From JANXUC01 sp043782485 (lineage in GTDB: Bacteria > Acidobacteriota > Terriglobia > Terriglobales > Acidobacteriaceae), in NCBI GenBank assembly GCA_043782485.1, contig JAYWAL010000023.1, positions 1 through 64,000 on the forward strand: a stretch of 64,000 nucleotides of DNA. Direction: 5' to 3'. Made by a program: the position numbers and the translations under genes. The notes under the pieces are model-generated. The model saw only the letters and a list, made by a program, of their open reading frames with translations, did no database searches and was not told where the DNA came from. Positions 33,457 through 44,181 of the stretch are shown here, in pieces (position 1 is the stretch's first letter; every line of letters starts with the position of its first letter).

Positions 33457-34188
33457 TTACCGAGCCTTAATGCGGTTCTGCTTCAGCCAGTCAAGAAACA
33501 TTTGCTCGTTGGATTTTCCGTTCGCTCGAAGCACGTGGCGGAGCGTGTGCCCGCTCACGAAGTGGCAAATTTCTTCAGCGCAATTTTTGGCATGGTCTCC
33601 CGCACGTTCCAGCGACTGCGCCATAAACAGGACTTGAATGCTTTCGCGAGTGGGTTGCCCTTCTGGGTTTTCCACATGACGAACAAACATCAGGTTCCGC
33701 AGCCGGTCAATTTCCGAATCCACGCGCAGTACGGAAATGGCCCGATCTAAATCCCGCGTGGAAAATGCCTGACGCACATCGCCCAGCATCTTCTCTAAGA
33801 TCGAAGCGATGCGAATTAAGTCCTGCACGTCTTGAGGCTCCAGGCGCGAACCCAGCGCTCGGGCACCGGTGGCGAACGTGGAAATCAGATCGCCAATCCG
33901 TTCCAGGTCCGTCATGAACTTCATGCAGCACAGCAGCTCGCGACGCTCCGTCTCCGGGCCGTTGCCAAGAGCATGCGTCAAGCGCTCATCTAGTTCACGA
34001 TCTAAACTATCCAGTTCTTTTTCGCATTCGTCCACGGCTTGAAACAAGGACGGCGCATTGGACACGATGCCATCTACGGCGTGGGTCACCGCGGTGCGCG
34101 CCACCTCGCAAGCGCGCAGAGTCAGGTCCACAAGATAACGATGTTCCGCTTCCGGACTAAGGAACGGGTGCTCCGCGCGAGCCGCCAT
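33457..34188 (-). CDS. phoU: PhoU-like phosphate signalling protein
   Basis: A 243-residue all-helical protein with two PhoU repeats. Each has an E/D-rich metal motif: CMKFMTDLERIGDLISTFAT in the first and MAQSLERAGDHAKNCAEEI in the second. PhoU proteins restrain the PhoR-Pst phosphate sensor and protect against toxic phosphate uptake. The pst genes are not adjacent here, which is unusual; it may also be a PhoU-like regulator of another transporter. It converges on the receiver-TonB gene. Confidence 0.88.
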   Translation of the reverse strand: MAARAEHPFLSPEAEHRYLVDLTLRACEVARTAVTHAVDGIVSNAPSLFQAVDECEKELDSLDRELDERLTHALGNGPETERRELLCCMKFMTDLERIGDLISTFATGARALGSRLEPQDVQDLIRIASILEKMLGDVRQAFSTRDLDRAISVLRVDSEIDRLRNLMFVRHVENPEGQPTRESIQVLFMAQSLERAGDHAKNCAEEICHFVSGHTLRHVLRANGKSNEQMFLDWLKQNRIKAR

Positions 34189-34333
34189 GAGTCTCTCCGC
34201 CGAAGGATTCTTCCGCGTGACATGGGCCCGGAATTGGACACACGTCTCTAGGTATAGCTTTTAGCTCTGGGAGGTGAATAGGGGATGAAGGTGCTGTGAA
34301 TGCTGGATGAAAAAACCAAGCAACCGGGCGAAG

Positions 34334-36691
34334 CTACTCTCGCTCCAGGATTTCGTCGATTGCCAGCTTGCCGTTCTTCTCCACGGTGATGACCCGATGC
34401 AGGGGCTTGTAACCGGAGGCGGTGATATCGACCACGTAGTTGCCCGGGTTGAGCAGAAACTCGGCTGGCGATAGGTGGTCTAGTACGCGCTGGTTGACGC
34501 TGATCTGCGCGCCCTTGGGAGTCGTGCGGATGGCGACCGAGCCCATCCCCGGCTGAACGTCTTTGCCTCCGAATAGCTTCTTGATCTTGTTGACCGACCG
34601 AATTTCGTCGGTGCTACCCAGCTGTCGCAGGTGAGGCGCAAACCCAATGGTTTGACCAGGTTGCATCTCAGCGGTCATGGCCTCATCCAGATAGCCAGCC
34701 TTGCGAACCAAAACGTTATGCGAACCCTTTTCGAGTGCAATTTGCGAGGGTGTGACCTTGCCGGAATCCCGTCCGTCGATGAAAACAGAGGCTCCGGAAG
34801 GGTCGCTCGTCACGGAAATTGTTGCCCCCAAGGGGTTTAAGTGCACAGAAAGGGCATTCTTGCTGCCCGCACCCACGCTCAGCGCTCGAGTCTCAGCCGC
34901 GTAGCCAGCCTTGGAAATGACCACCGTGTGCGGACCAGACGCCAGTTGCGCGACCGTAAAGGGCGTAACCCATGTGGAATCAACGTGTCCATCCACCTGA
35001 ATTTGAGCGCCCTGCGGCAAAGAATCTACGGCAATCATGCCCATGGACGCTGAAACGGGACTCTTGGCTGTGGCTTCTCGCGGCTTTCTTGATCTTGCTG
35101 CGGGCGCTGGTGTGTTCCTCGCCTCCGGCTCGGGCGCGACAACGGCAACTGGTGTTTGGTCGTCCTGGGGTGACGCTTCAGTCGTGGCAGCGGGCGTTTC
35201 TGACGACGCATCCTCGCCCTTTGTCGCCACGGCAGCAGCCGGAAGGGGCGCTCCCTCGTCGTCGGACGTGTGAACTCGGACGTAAATGTAGATCAAAACT
35301 ACGAATAGCAGAATGATCCCTAGACCCCCGATGAGGCCGTGAACCAACAGCTTGGACTCGATCTGCGGCAGCGCGAACTTCTTCTTGTCTTTCTCTTTCT
35401 CTGGCTCGCCAGGCTCCGGAGCGCCGAAGAGTGTCGCCCCGCGAACTGGAGGTGCATCGGCAACAGGCGGAAGCGGTGGTGGCGCGGCAAACTGATCGGG
35501 TGCGGGAGCCGCAAGCGGCGGCAGTTCGCTGTCCGCAAAACTGCGGAGCGGAGGCGCACCCTCAACGGTGGCAGCTCCAGCGGACATTATCGGATCGACA
35601 TGGAACTTTGGCGCTGGGACCCCGGAGTGAGCGGGAATGCCTACCGTCGCAGCGGCTGCTTTCAGGGGAGCGGGCGCCTTGGCAGCGGCTCGTCCAGCAG
35701 AGTCGAGAAGCAGCATATCGTCGTCGAAACTGTCGTCCTCCGGCCCCTCTCCACTGGGCATGGCTTCCAGCTTGCTGGCGAACGGATTCGCGGATTTCGG
35801 TGCCGCGACGGCAGCGATAGCCTGCGGCGGAATTACAGCTGCGGCTGCCTTCGGTTTCAGCGCCGAGGGCAGTTTCGGGCCTTCTTTGCAGCTTTCCAGA
35901 ACTTCCAGCAACTCGCGGCCGGTGGCAAAGCGATCCGTCGGCGCCTTGGATAAAGCCTTTAGAATCAATGCGCTTAGGTTGCGGGTTATCTTGGGATTGA
36001 GCTCAATGGGCGGTACGGGATTTACGTCCAGAATCTGCTGCCGCAGCGCCTCCACATCCGCGCCGTCAAACGGCTTCTTGCCGGTGGCCATTTCATACAG
36101 AATGGCACCCCAACTAAACAGATTGGACCGCGTATGCAACGATTGCCCGCGTACCTGTTCCGGAGATGCGTAAAACGACGCCGGGGAAAGCACTCCGGCG
36201 CTATCCTCTTCCGACCACATTCCAGCGATGCCAAACCCCAAAATCTTAACCGTGCCGTCCCACTGGACCAGAACGTTGGCTGGCTGCATGCGGCGGTGCA
36301 CAACGCCGTGGTTATGGGCATGATCGAGGCCATTGCACACCTGGCGGCTGACATCGAGCATATCCCAAACCGTGTAGCGCTCACCGTTGGCCAGATTCGC
36401 GGCAATGCTGAAGCCCTCCACAAACTCCGTGGCAACGCAGAAGCGACCGTCGATTTCTCCAGCCCCGTAGAGAAGAACAATGTTTTGGTGGCTAAGGTTG
36501 CGCGTGCTTTCTGCTTCTTGAATCAGGCGCTTGACCAGGTTCGGCCGGTCGTCACCCGCCAAGTCGAGGTTGAAGGCTTTCAGTGCTACGGGACGGTTGG
36601 TAGCGCTATCCGTGGCGCGGTAAACCGATGACTGCTCGGAGTGCGCGATTTCGCTCAGAATTTCGAAACGCCCAATTTTACTGGCCGACAT
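34334..36691 (-). CDS. Membrane pseudokinase (Ser/Thr kinase-like) with PEGA repeats
   Basis: A 785-residue protein. Residues 1-270 have a Hanks-type kinase fold (MSASKIGRFEILSEI, the lysine in PVALKAFNLDL, and FSWGAILYEMATGKKPFDG), but key catalytic residues are changed. The HRDxKPxN loop reads VHRRMQPANVLV and the DFG loop reads ILGFGIAGMW, so both catalytic aspartates are missing. A Pro/Ala linker, one membrane helix (LIGGLGIILLFVVLIYIYV, near 480) and three PEGA domains follow, with the last ending at the C-terminus. It is probably a binding or scaffold protein with an extracytoplasmic sensor. The start at 36691 has GAGGA upstream. Confidence 0.88.
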   Translation of the reverse strand: MSASKIGRFEILSEIAHSEQSSVYRATDSATNRPVALKAFNLDLAGDDRPNLVKRLIQEAESTRNLSHQNIVLLYGAGEIDGRFCVATEFVEGFSIAANLANGERYTVWDMLDVSRQVCNGLDHAHNHGVVHRRMQPANVLVQWDGTVKILGFGIAGMWSEEDSAGVLSPASFYASPEQVRGQSLHTRSNLFSWGAILYEMATGKKPFDGADVEALRQQILDVNPVPPIELNPKITRNLSALILKALSKAPTDRFATGRELLEVLESCKEGPKLPSALKPKAAAAVIPPQAIAAVAAPKSANPFASKLEAMPSGEGPEDDSFDDDMLLLDSAGRAAAKAPAPLKAAAATVGIPAHSGVPAPKFHVDPIMSAGAATVEGAPPLRSFADSELPPLAAPAPDQFAAPPPLPPVADAPPVRGATLFGAPEPGEPEKEKDKKKFALPQIESKLLVHGLIGGLGIILLFVVLIYIYVRVHTSDDEGAPLPAAAVATKGEDASSETPAATTEASPQDDQTPVAVVAPEPEARNTPAPAARSRKPREATAKSPVSASMGMIAVDSLPQGAQIQVDGHVDSTWVTPFTVAQLASGPHTVVISKAGYAAETRALSVGAGSKNALSVHLNPLGATISVTSDPSGASVFIDGRDSGKVTPSQIALEKGSHNVLVRKAGYLDEAMTAEMQPGQTIGFAPHLRQLGSTDEIRSVNKIKKLFGGKDVQPGMGSVAIRTTPKGAQISVNQRVLDHLSPAEFLLNPGNYVVDITASGYKPLHRVITVEKNGKLAIDEILERE

Positions 36692-38001
36692 GCCAATCCT
36701 CGTAACCACTCGTCAGACGCCGGTCCCCGGGGAATGGAATGACGTCTTTGCGGCTGGGGGTGCCCTGGGAAGAATCATAGCCGGAGTCTAAGGTGGTTCC
36801 GAGTTACGGAGGTCACTGGGGCCGCAGCGGACCTATCCGGCGCTCACGCCGCTCCGAAAAGCCGACCGCACGAACGTGACCAGGTGCCAGCCATCCATGT
36901 AGCTGAAGGGCGCTTCTCCGCAGGTGTAGTGGCCGCAGGGTAGCTCCACGGCCTTGAGGTCGACGTTGCGCTGGCGCAGCTCGGCGATGATGTTTTTGGA
37001 ATACTCCGGCAGGAACGTCAGGTCGTAAGTGGCAAAAATGATCAGGCTCTTCCGCGCAAATCTCGCATATTTATCAAAATAAGCGGCGGGACTGGCGGCG
37101 CGCCACAGCGCTTTCAGGCGCTCGCTGGTGATCGAAGCCTCCAGCCCTTCCTTCACATGCCGCGTCGACTGCCCAGTCCAAACAACATCCGAAAAATAAG
37201 TGGAAGCGTGGTTGAAGGCAGCCACCCGGATGCGCGGTTCATGCGCGGCGCAGAGAAATGAATAGCACGAGCCCAGGCTGGTGCCGATGACGCCGAGCTC
37301 ACTGTACCCCTGCTGCTCCAACCAGTCGAGGCAGCAGCGAAGATCAATCACACCCTGGCGCGCGGAATCCAGCGTGCGTCCGATATTGGACGAAACGGCA
37401 TAGTCCGACCGCTGAATCTCCGCTGGCTTACGAATGTCATGGTACGGCAGACTCATCCGCAACGCCGCAATCCCCACCCGATTTAAAATGGAACACAACG
37501 CGTTGTATTGAATGCCGTTGGCATTCCAGTGGGGTAAAACCACCACGGCGCGCTTCCCTGCCGCGGGAAACCAGCGGGCATTAACCAGATTATTTTCCGG
37601 ATATGGGCCAGCAACGGCCGAAGTAAACCGCAAAAACTGCCCGCGTTGGCCTTTTACTTTCTCTTCCAGTTCCGGCTCGGGCTTGGCGCGGGTACTGAAC
37701 ACCTGCACGGGACGCTCTTCGAGGCGGAAATCCGTGGGCGTCCGGTAGGAAAAAAACTCGTCGCTATGGGCGATGATGCGGTCGTTGTACGCGCGCAGGT
37801 ATTGCTCAGGATCCGCGGGCATCTCGCCCGGGCGCACGCCGTCCCGGCAAGGCCAGGCGTTGGTCCAGTCAATGCCCCACTCCAGGGGACGCACCACGCG
37901 GTTGTTGTCCACCGCGGTCAGGCGCGTTTCCCAGTCGAACATCCAGCGGTCGTACCATTTGGGCATTGCCTTAATGATAAATGGAGCGGCTGGATTTCCG
38001 G

Positions 38002-39171
<1,170 letters not shown>

Positions 39172-39236
39172 GCCCGATTATAACGACGCGGGAACCGATT
39201 GCCGGTAACTCGGAAGTAACATGTACGCAGTCGATC

Positions 39237-39947
39237 CTAGTTCCCCAGCGAAAAAATCACGCTGATTTTGGTGTCCACCTCAATCGGATCGCCGTTCAGC
39301 ACATACGGCCGGTAGCGCCACTGCTTCACCGCATTCAGCGCCGCTCCCACCAGCATCGGATGCCCCTTGAGAATTTGCAGATTTTCAATCGTGCCCTGCT
39401 TGCTGATGAGCGCGGCAATTTCCACCGGGCCTTGAATGCGAGCCCGCTTCGCCAGCTCCGGGTAGTCCGGCTGCACGCGATGAACCAGATAGCCGTCCAT
39501 CATCACCGAGACCCGCACCGGACGGGCTGGCTTGGGTAACGCCGGTGGAACCGCCAGTCCTAAAATCGTGACGCCACCGGGGACGCCCGTTTCCGGAACG
39601 GCCACACCCACGCACTTCGCGCACGGAGCCTCGGCTTCCGGCGGCGCGGCGGTATCGGGACCAAGCGCAATGGTCTTAGGAACTTCGCGCGGTACGGTGA
39701 AAGCGTTCGTGCGGGGCGACGCGGAAACGCTCGCGGACGATGGCGACCGCACCGCTGGGGCTTCCACATGCGGAAGAAAGATGGGCACCAGATGCGGCGT
39801 CAGGTTCAGGTTTGGCAGTAGGCTGGGCTGCAACAACGGAATCAGCAGCACCACGGTCACAGCCGTGGCTTGCAGAGTAAAAGACGTGAGCGTAGCCCAT
39901 CCTCGGCGCGGATTGGGCAGCGTAAATTCGTGGGCGATGGTCAGCAT
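39237..39947 (-). CDS. TonB-C domain protein (energy-transducer-like)
   Basis: A 236-residue protein: a short cytoplasmic start (MLTIAHEFTLPNPRRGWATL), a helix (LQATAVTVVLLIPLLQPSLL), a Pro/Ala-rich periplasmic linker with a CAKC motif, and a TonB-C domain (VHRVQPDYPELAKRARIQG to AVKQWRYRPYVLNGDPIE). The start at 39947 has AGGAGG nine bases upstream, so the twelve codons to 39983 are dropped. It is probably a TonB analogue or an outer-membrane scaffold protein. It follows the Skp-like gene on the same strand after a strong terminator, so it is likely a separate transcript. Confidence 0.85.
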   Translation of the reverse strand: MLTIAHEFTLPNPRRGWATLTSFTLQATAVTVVLLIPLLQPSLLPNLNLTPHLVPIFLPHVEAPAVRSPSSASVSASPRTNAFTVPREVPKTIALGPDTAAPPEAEAPCAKCVGVAVPETGVPGGVTILGLAVPPALPKPARPVRVSVMMDGYLVHRVQPDYPELAKRARIQGPVEIAALISKQGTIENLQILKGHPMLVGAALNAVKQWRYRPYVLNGDPIEVDTKISVIFSLGN

Positions 39948-40016
39948 GACGGTGGCCTCCTGGCAACTCTCCAGATTGGACACCGCTCATCGCCCGGAAA
40001 GTTCCAGGCTTGATAC

Positions 40017-40048
40017 AAGAAAAACGGACCGCGAGTTAAGCGGTCCGT
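40017..40048 (-). terminator. Rho-independent terminator after the Skp-like gene
   Basis: On the minus strand ACGGACCGC-TTAACTC-GCGGTCCGT (40024-40048) is a perfect nine-pair hairpin followed by TTTTCTTG. It lies 33 bases after the stop codon of the Skp-like gene. Confidence 0.9.
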
Positions 40049-40080
40049 CGGGAACTTTTCGTACTGTTCCAGTGTCTGAG

Positions 40081-40713
40081 TTAGTTAGGTTTCGGCGCGG
40101 CGGGCTTGGGCGTCGCGGCCTTAGGCGCGGCGGCAGCCGGTTTCGCCGGAGCGGGCACGTCCGATTGGGCATTGTAGGCATCGACCACGGCCTTGGTCAG
40201 GTCGGTGGTGTCATTCGCCCAAATCAATTCGCCTTCCGGCCAGGCGCGCGTCGCATCCAGAATCAAGCCCAGGCCATTGTCCTTGGCGTACTTATTCACC
40301 ACGGGAATCATCTTCTGGACAATCTTTCCGGCAATCTCGTTCTGCTGCGCTTGCAGTTCGCTCTGCGCGTCTTCGCTGGAGCGCGTCAGGGTCTTCTGCT
40401 TGGCTTCAATCTTCTTCACCAGTTCGGCGCGGGCGTCGTCGTTCAACTTCGAACCCTGCGTGTCCAGCTGCTTCTTCAAACTATCCAGTTCATCGCTCAG
40501 GTTCTTGAGTTCGGTGCGCTTGGGTTCAAACTTCTTGGCAAGACCGTCGAAATCACGCTGGCCTTCGTTGGTGGCGACAATGGCGGTTTGCATGTTGATG
40601 ATGCCAACCTTGGTCCCGCCAGCCGTGGTGGCCTGGCCCAGCGCCAAGGGTGACAGCGCCAGAGATGACAGTAAGGTAGCAGCCAGAATTGCAGGTGCGA
40701 ACGTTTTGCTCAT
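40081..40713 (-). CDS. OmpH/Skp-like periplasmic chaperone
   Basis: A 210-residue secreted protein: signal peptide (APAILAATLLSSLALSPLALG), an OmpH strand (VGIINMQTAIVATNEGQRD), then a long charged coiled coil (about residues 55-150). The C-terminal core has YAKDNGLGLILDATRAWP, and a Pro/Ala/Lys tail ends it. Skp holds unfolded outer-membrane proteins in the periplasm. It lies downstream of bamA on the same strand, the usual BamA-Skp neighbourhood. Confidence 0.88.
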   Translation of the reverse strand: MSKTFAPAILAATLLSSLALSPLALGQATTAGGTKVGIINMQTAIVATNEGQRDFDGLAKKFEPKRTELKNLSDELDSLKKQLDTQGSKLNDDARAELVKKIEAKQKTLTRSSEDAQSELQAQQNEIAGKIVQKMIPVVNKYAKDNGLGLILDATRAWPEGELIWANDTTDLTKAVVDAYNAQSDVPAPAKPAAAAPKAATPKPAAPKPN

Positions 40714-40942
40714 GGTATTAGCTTGAACTCCTTGGATTTTTTCCGGAAAATTTGGAAGCCTCTCAGGCGCTTGCCGGACTGCTCGCCGCGGGCTCCCACT
40801 AGTGGAGGACGGGAACCGGCCCGCTCTGGGTCAATAACTTGCCGCTGTCTACCTCTTTGCAACGACGCAGGCGCGTACCCCCCAAGTATAGTTGCCTCCT
40901 CGTGCCAGCGTCAAACGAATCGGAATCACCATCACCACGCAG

Positions 40943-40964
40943 GGGCAGGCGCCCTCGCCTGCCC
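40943..40964. repeat. Perfect nine-pair hairpin between bamA and the Skp-like gene
   Basis: GGGCAGGCG-CCCT-CGCCTGCCC (40943-40964) lies 24 bases beyond the bamA stop. Read on the minus strand the T run comes before rather than after the hairpin, so it is not a standard terminator for bamA. The sequence resembles GC-rich palindromic repeats seen elsewhere in the window. Confidence 0.6.
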
Positions 40965-40987
40965 AGCAAGAAAAAATCTCACCCATC

Positions 40988-43933
40988 CTAGAACGTGGTC
41001 GCCACGGTAAACCGAAATGTCTTTCGCGGCTCGCGAATCCGGAATTGAGCGCCGTAGGCGGCAATCGCGGCCTGGGCATTGGAGTCTCCGGCACCACCCA
41101 GCGGAAACAGGCTGCGAAAGGTTTTCGTATCCAGCAACAACGGATTCTGCGCTCGATCATCCAACCGCAAGGGGTTGTAGGCGTAGTAAATACGGAACGG
41201 AGCGTTCACGACCGGCAGGAAGACCTGCAATTCCAATCCCGTCGACATACGCGGATACCAGTTGGTTCCGGGAACCAGGGGCACGGCCTGCGAAATGTGG
41301 AGAGTGCTGCTCAGATCAATGGATTGACATTCGTTGGTCAGAGGGTCTCGTGTTGCGCACCCGTACAACGTACTTTTCAAATTCTTAAACTGTGCGTCCC
41401 CGATCCGGAGCTGCGATTTTCGTATAACTGGATTCATGCCAACATCCAGGAACGGAGCGATGGTCACCGGGCCGGCGATGGTGATGCGATATTCAAAGTT
41501 CGCAACCAGACTGGTGTCACCGCCCGGAATGACCAGGCTTTGCACCGGCAGCGGAACGAACCAGCAATTCGAATGCGGTACATCATTCGGATCGCAGCGG
41601 CTGACAGTGTTCTTCGGATCTTTGGGAATGTACATGCCGGACGCATCCCGCAGCGGGTATTGCACCGTGCTCGTGAAATACGCATACGGCGTAATCGTCC
41701 GCGTATCAAACCCACGCAAATCGTTCTCGCCGCCCAAATAGTAGCGGTCTTGCGGAGGCGAAACCAGCCCGGCATATCCGGTCAGGAACGAGGCTTGGAA
41801 ATTCATGCCGAAGGCATTCCTGCCCTTGTTGACCGGAATGAACTGCTTGTACGCGAATACCGGCCGCACGTAGCGCACGTTGCCGCCAATGCCGGTGATT
41901 TCCGCCGCAATCGATACGCTCTTGCCATGGTGCGGCGACGTCGGACTGTCAATCGTACTGAAGCTGAAGCTGGGCGTGATTTGGCTGGTGATGATCCCGT
42001 TCAAAGCGTTCGGGCCGGAAAAATTGCGGAACGCCAGATTCTGAAACAGCGCCGTCGACTGCGTGTTGTAGGTCTGCGTCGAGGAGTTCTCCAGCAAATA
42101 ACTGATGCCGATGCGCTTGAACGAATGGTGCAGCGCGTGGCTCATGCTCAACTGAATGCCCGTGCTCGACTGCGTGTAATTCAGAATATTCTGGAGTTGG
42201 TCCGAAGTCAGGTTGAGCTTTTGTCCGGTTTGCAGCTCGTAATTCTTGGCCTGATTGTAGTTGTATTTGCTGCTGAAAATGCGGATCCCAGCCTGAACCT
42301 GCCGGTCAAACAAATACGGCTCGGTAAAGCCCAGGCTGATGTTGCGCTGTTGGTTGCCGATCGAGGCTTGCAAATCCAAAGTTTCGCCCAAGCCAAACAA
42401 GTTGTTCGTGGCGTAGTTCAAGCCAATGAACGCGCCCGATAAGCCGCTGACGCCGCCGGTCAAGCCAATGCTGTTCTTGCCTTTTTCCTTCACCTTCAAT
42501 GTCAAATCGACCAATCCGTTTTTCTCGTCCAGCTTGCGGTCGGTCACGTTGGGGTCGTCCGGCTTCAACTGCTCAAAGTATCCGAGCTGGTTCAACCGCA
42601 ACAGGCTCAACTCCCACAAGCGCGAGTTGTAGGCTTGCCCTTCTTCGAGTACCACTTCGCGCCGGATCACCTTGTCGCGCGTGGTCGTGTTGCCTTCGAA
42701 CTCAATGCGGCGCACCGAGAATTGCTTGCCTTCATCCAGATCAATTTCCAGATTGATAATCTTCTTCTGCTCATCCACCTTGGTGTCCGGCAGGGACGTG
42801 AAATTGATGTACCCGAGTTCGCCGTAAGCCTTGCGCAAGGCTTCAATGCCTTTGCTCACCTTTTCACGATCAAAGACTGCGCCGTCCTGAATGGCAAACA
42901 ATCCGCGCAGCGCCTTCATGTTGGTCACTGCCTTGCCGCCCTTGAATGTGATCACACCCAGGTGGTACAGCTCGCCCTCTTCAATGGGCATGGTGATGTC
43001 CACCGATTTGCCCGCGCCGCCGTGTACAAAAGGGATCTTCAGCCCGGAAGCGCTGCCGGTATCGCGAATTTTGGTCTTCGGGTCCTGCACCACCGCGGTA
43101 AAGTAGCCGCGGTTCTGGAACTCCAAACGGACGCGCTCGGTGTCTTCGTCCAGCTTGCTGGCGTCGTAGGTTCGCGCAAACAGGTTTTCCAGGAAGATCG
43201 AATGCGGAATCCCCGTCGGCTTCAGGTTCTTCATGGCGCTGCGCAACACGCGCGATTTCACGTTCTTATTGCCCGTGAACACGATGCGCCCAACCTTTAC
43301 TTTCGGGCCTTCCTTCACCACAAACGTAATACCCACCGCTGCCGGAGGTATCTGCCGCACTTCCGTCCGCACGTTGGCGAACTGGCGTCCATGCTCGGAC
43401 AGCAATCCCTTCAGAATCACTTCCGCATGCTTCACTTTGGTGGGATCGTACTGGCTTTCCTTGGAGAGGCCGACCTTGGCCACCTTAAATCGTTCCAGGA
43501 TGTCGCTGGTCGTCACCGAGCTAATGCCCAGGTATTCGATGTCACGAATCACAGGCCGTTCTTTTACATACACATGCAGCACCCAGCCCTTGGGGGTCTG
43601 TTGCCGCTCAAAACGCACGTCTTCAAAATATCCCGTGTTCCACAAGGAGTTAAAGTCCCGCTCCAGGGCTGCCGCGTCGTAGCTATCGCCCGGACGGGAA
43701 AAGATCCGGGCCTTAATGGTTTCAGCGGGGATCTTGCGATTGCCGGTAACCTTAACGTCGGTCAGGATATCCTGCTGTGCCACGGCCCAGGGTGCTGCCA
43801 CCAGCAAAAGGGCAGCCACCAGGCCCCATAGGCCCACGGCGCACCGAGTCCGCCACCCAGCCTCAGAGTTTGGGGAGGAACCAATTGCGGCACAACCAGT
43901 GGGCGGCCGCCGACGGCTTCCCGTCGCGGGCAC
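40988..43933 (-). CDS. bamA: Outer-membrane protein assembly factor BamA
   Basis: A 981-residue Omp85 protein. After a signal peptide (VGLWGLVAALLLVAAPWAVA, ending near residue 52) come about five POTRA domains, beginning ILTDVKVTGNRKIPAETIKA, with FSVRRIEFEGNTTTRDKVI in the last. The beta-barrel starts near residue 480. It includes the lid-loop area with YYLGGENDLRGFDTRTITPY (an RGF-type motif) and ends FRFTVATTF with the C-terminal Phe required by the BAM machinery. The GTG at 43933 has AAGGA seven bases upstream. It inserts beta-barrel proteins into the outer membrane, which shows a diderm cell. Confidence 0.95.
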   Translation of the reverse strand: MPATGSRRRPPTGCAAIGSSPNSEAGWRTRCAVGLWGLVAALLLVAAPWAVAQQDILTDVKVTGNRKIPAETIKARIFSRPGDSYDAAALERDFNSLWNTGYFEDVRFERQQTPKGWVLHVYVKERPVIRDIEYLGISSVTTSDILERFKVAKVGLSKESQYDPTKVKHAEVILKGLLSEHGRQFANVRTEVRQIPPAAVGITFVVKEGPKVKVGRIVFTGNKNVKSRVLRSAMKNLKPTGIPHSIFLENLFARTYDASKLDEDTERVRLEFQNRGYFTAVVQDPKTKIRDTGSASGLKIPFVHGGAGKSVDITMPIEEGELYHLGVITFKGGKAVTNMKALRGLFAIQDGAVFDREKVSKGIEALRKAYGELGYINFTSLPDTKVDEQKKIINLEIDLDEGKQFSVRRIEFEGNTTTRDKVIRREVVLEEGQAYNSRLWELSLLRLNQLGYFEQLKPDDPNVTDRKLDEKNGLVDLTLKVKEKGKNSIGLTGGVSGLSGAFIGLNYATNNLFGLGETLDLQASIGNQQRNISLGFTEPYLFDRQVQAGIRIFSSKYNYNQAKNYELQTGQKLNLTSDQLQNILNYTQSSTGIQLSMSHALHHSFKRIGISYLLENSSTQTYNTQSTALFQNLAFRNFSGPNALNGIITSQITPSFSFSTIDSPTSPHHGKSVSIAAEITGIGGNVRYVRPVFAYKQFIPVNKGRNAFGMNFQASFLTGYAGLVSPPQDRYYLGGENDLRGFDTRTITPYAYFTSTVQYPLRDASGMYIPKDPKNTVSRCDPNDVPHSNCWFVPLPVQSLVIPGGDTSLVANFEYRITIAGPVTIAPFLDVGMNPVIRKSQLRIGDAQFKNLKSTLYGCATRDPLTNECQSIDLSSTLHISQAVPLVPGTNWYPRMSTGLELQVFLPVVNAPFRIYYAYNPLRLDDRAQNPLLLDTKTFRSLFPLGGAGDSNAQAAIAAYGAQFRIREPRKTFRFTVATTF

Positions 43934-44085
43934 AGGCGTATCCTTATGAAAAAAGATGGCTCTACCTCAATCCGTAGGGGTTAGGCAAAACTTGAATTAT
44001 ACGGTAGGTTCCGGGTAACTGCGTAATCCGTACCAGGGAAAAACCGCCGCTAGCTGTCCTGTTTGCGAGTGAGCTTCGTATCAGG

Positions 44086-44138
44086 GCACCGCTTCAGCGG
44101 TGCCGCAAGGGGTTGTTTTGAGCGCGCCTTCAGGCGCT
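44086..44138. repeat. Two TTCA-loop palindromes between bamA and the molybdopterin oxidoreductase gene
   Basis: GGCACCGC-TTCA-GCGGTGCC (44086-44105) and GCGCC-TTCA-GGCGC (44125-44138) are two perfect hairpins with the same loop. They lie in the 248-base stretch 43934-44181, which holds no gene and must contain the bamA promoter. They are more like a small repeat family than terminators, since no T run follows. Confidence 0.6.
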
Positions 44139-44181
44139 GGGTTTTGAGATTTGCATTGAACCCGGCTCCTTACCCGGCTTC

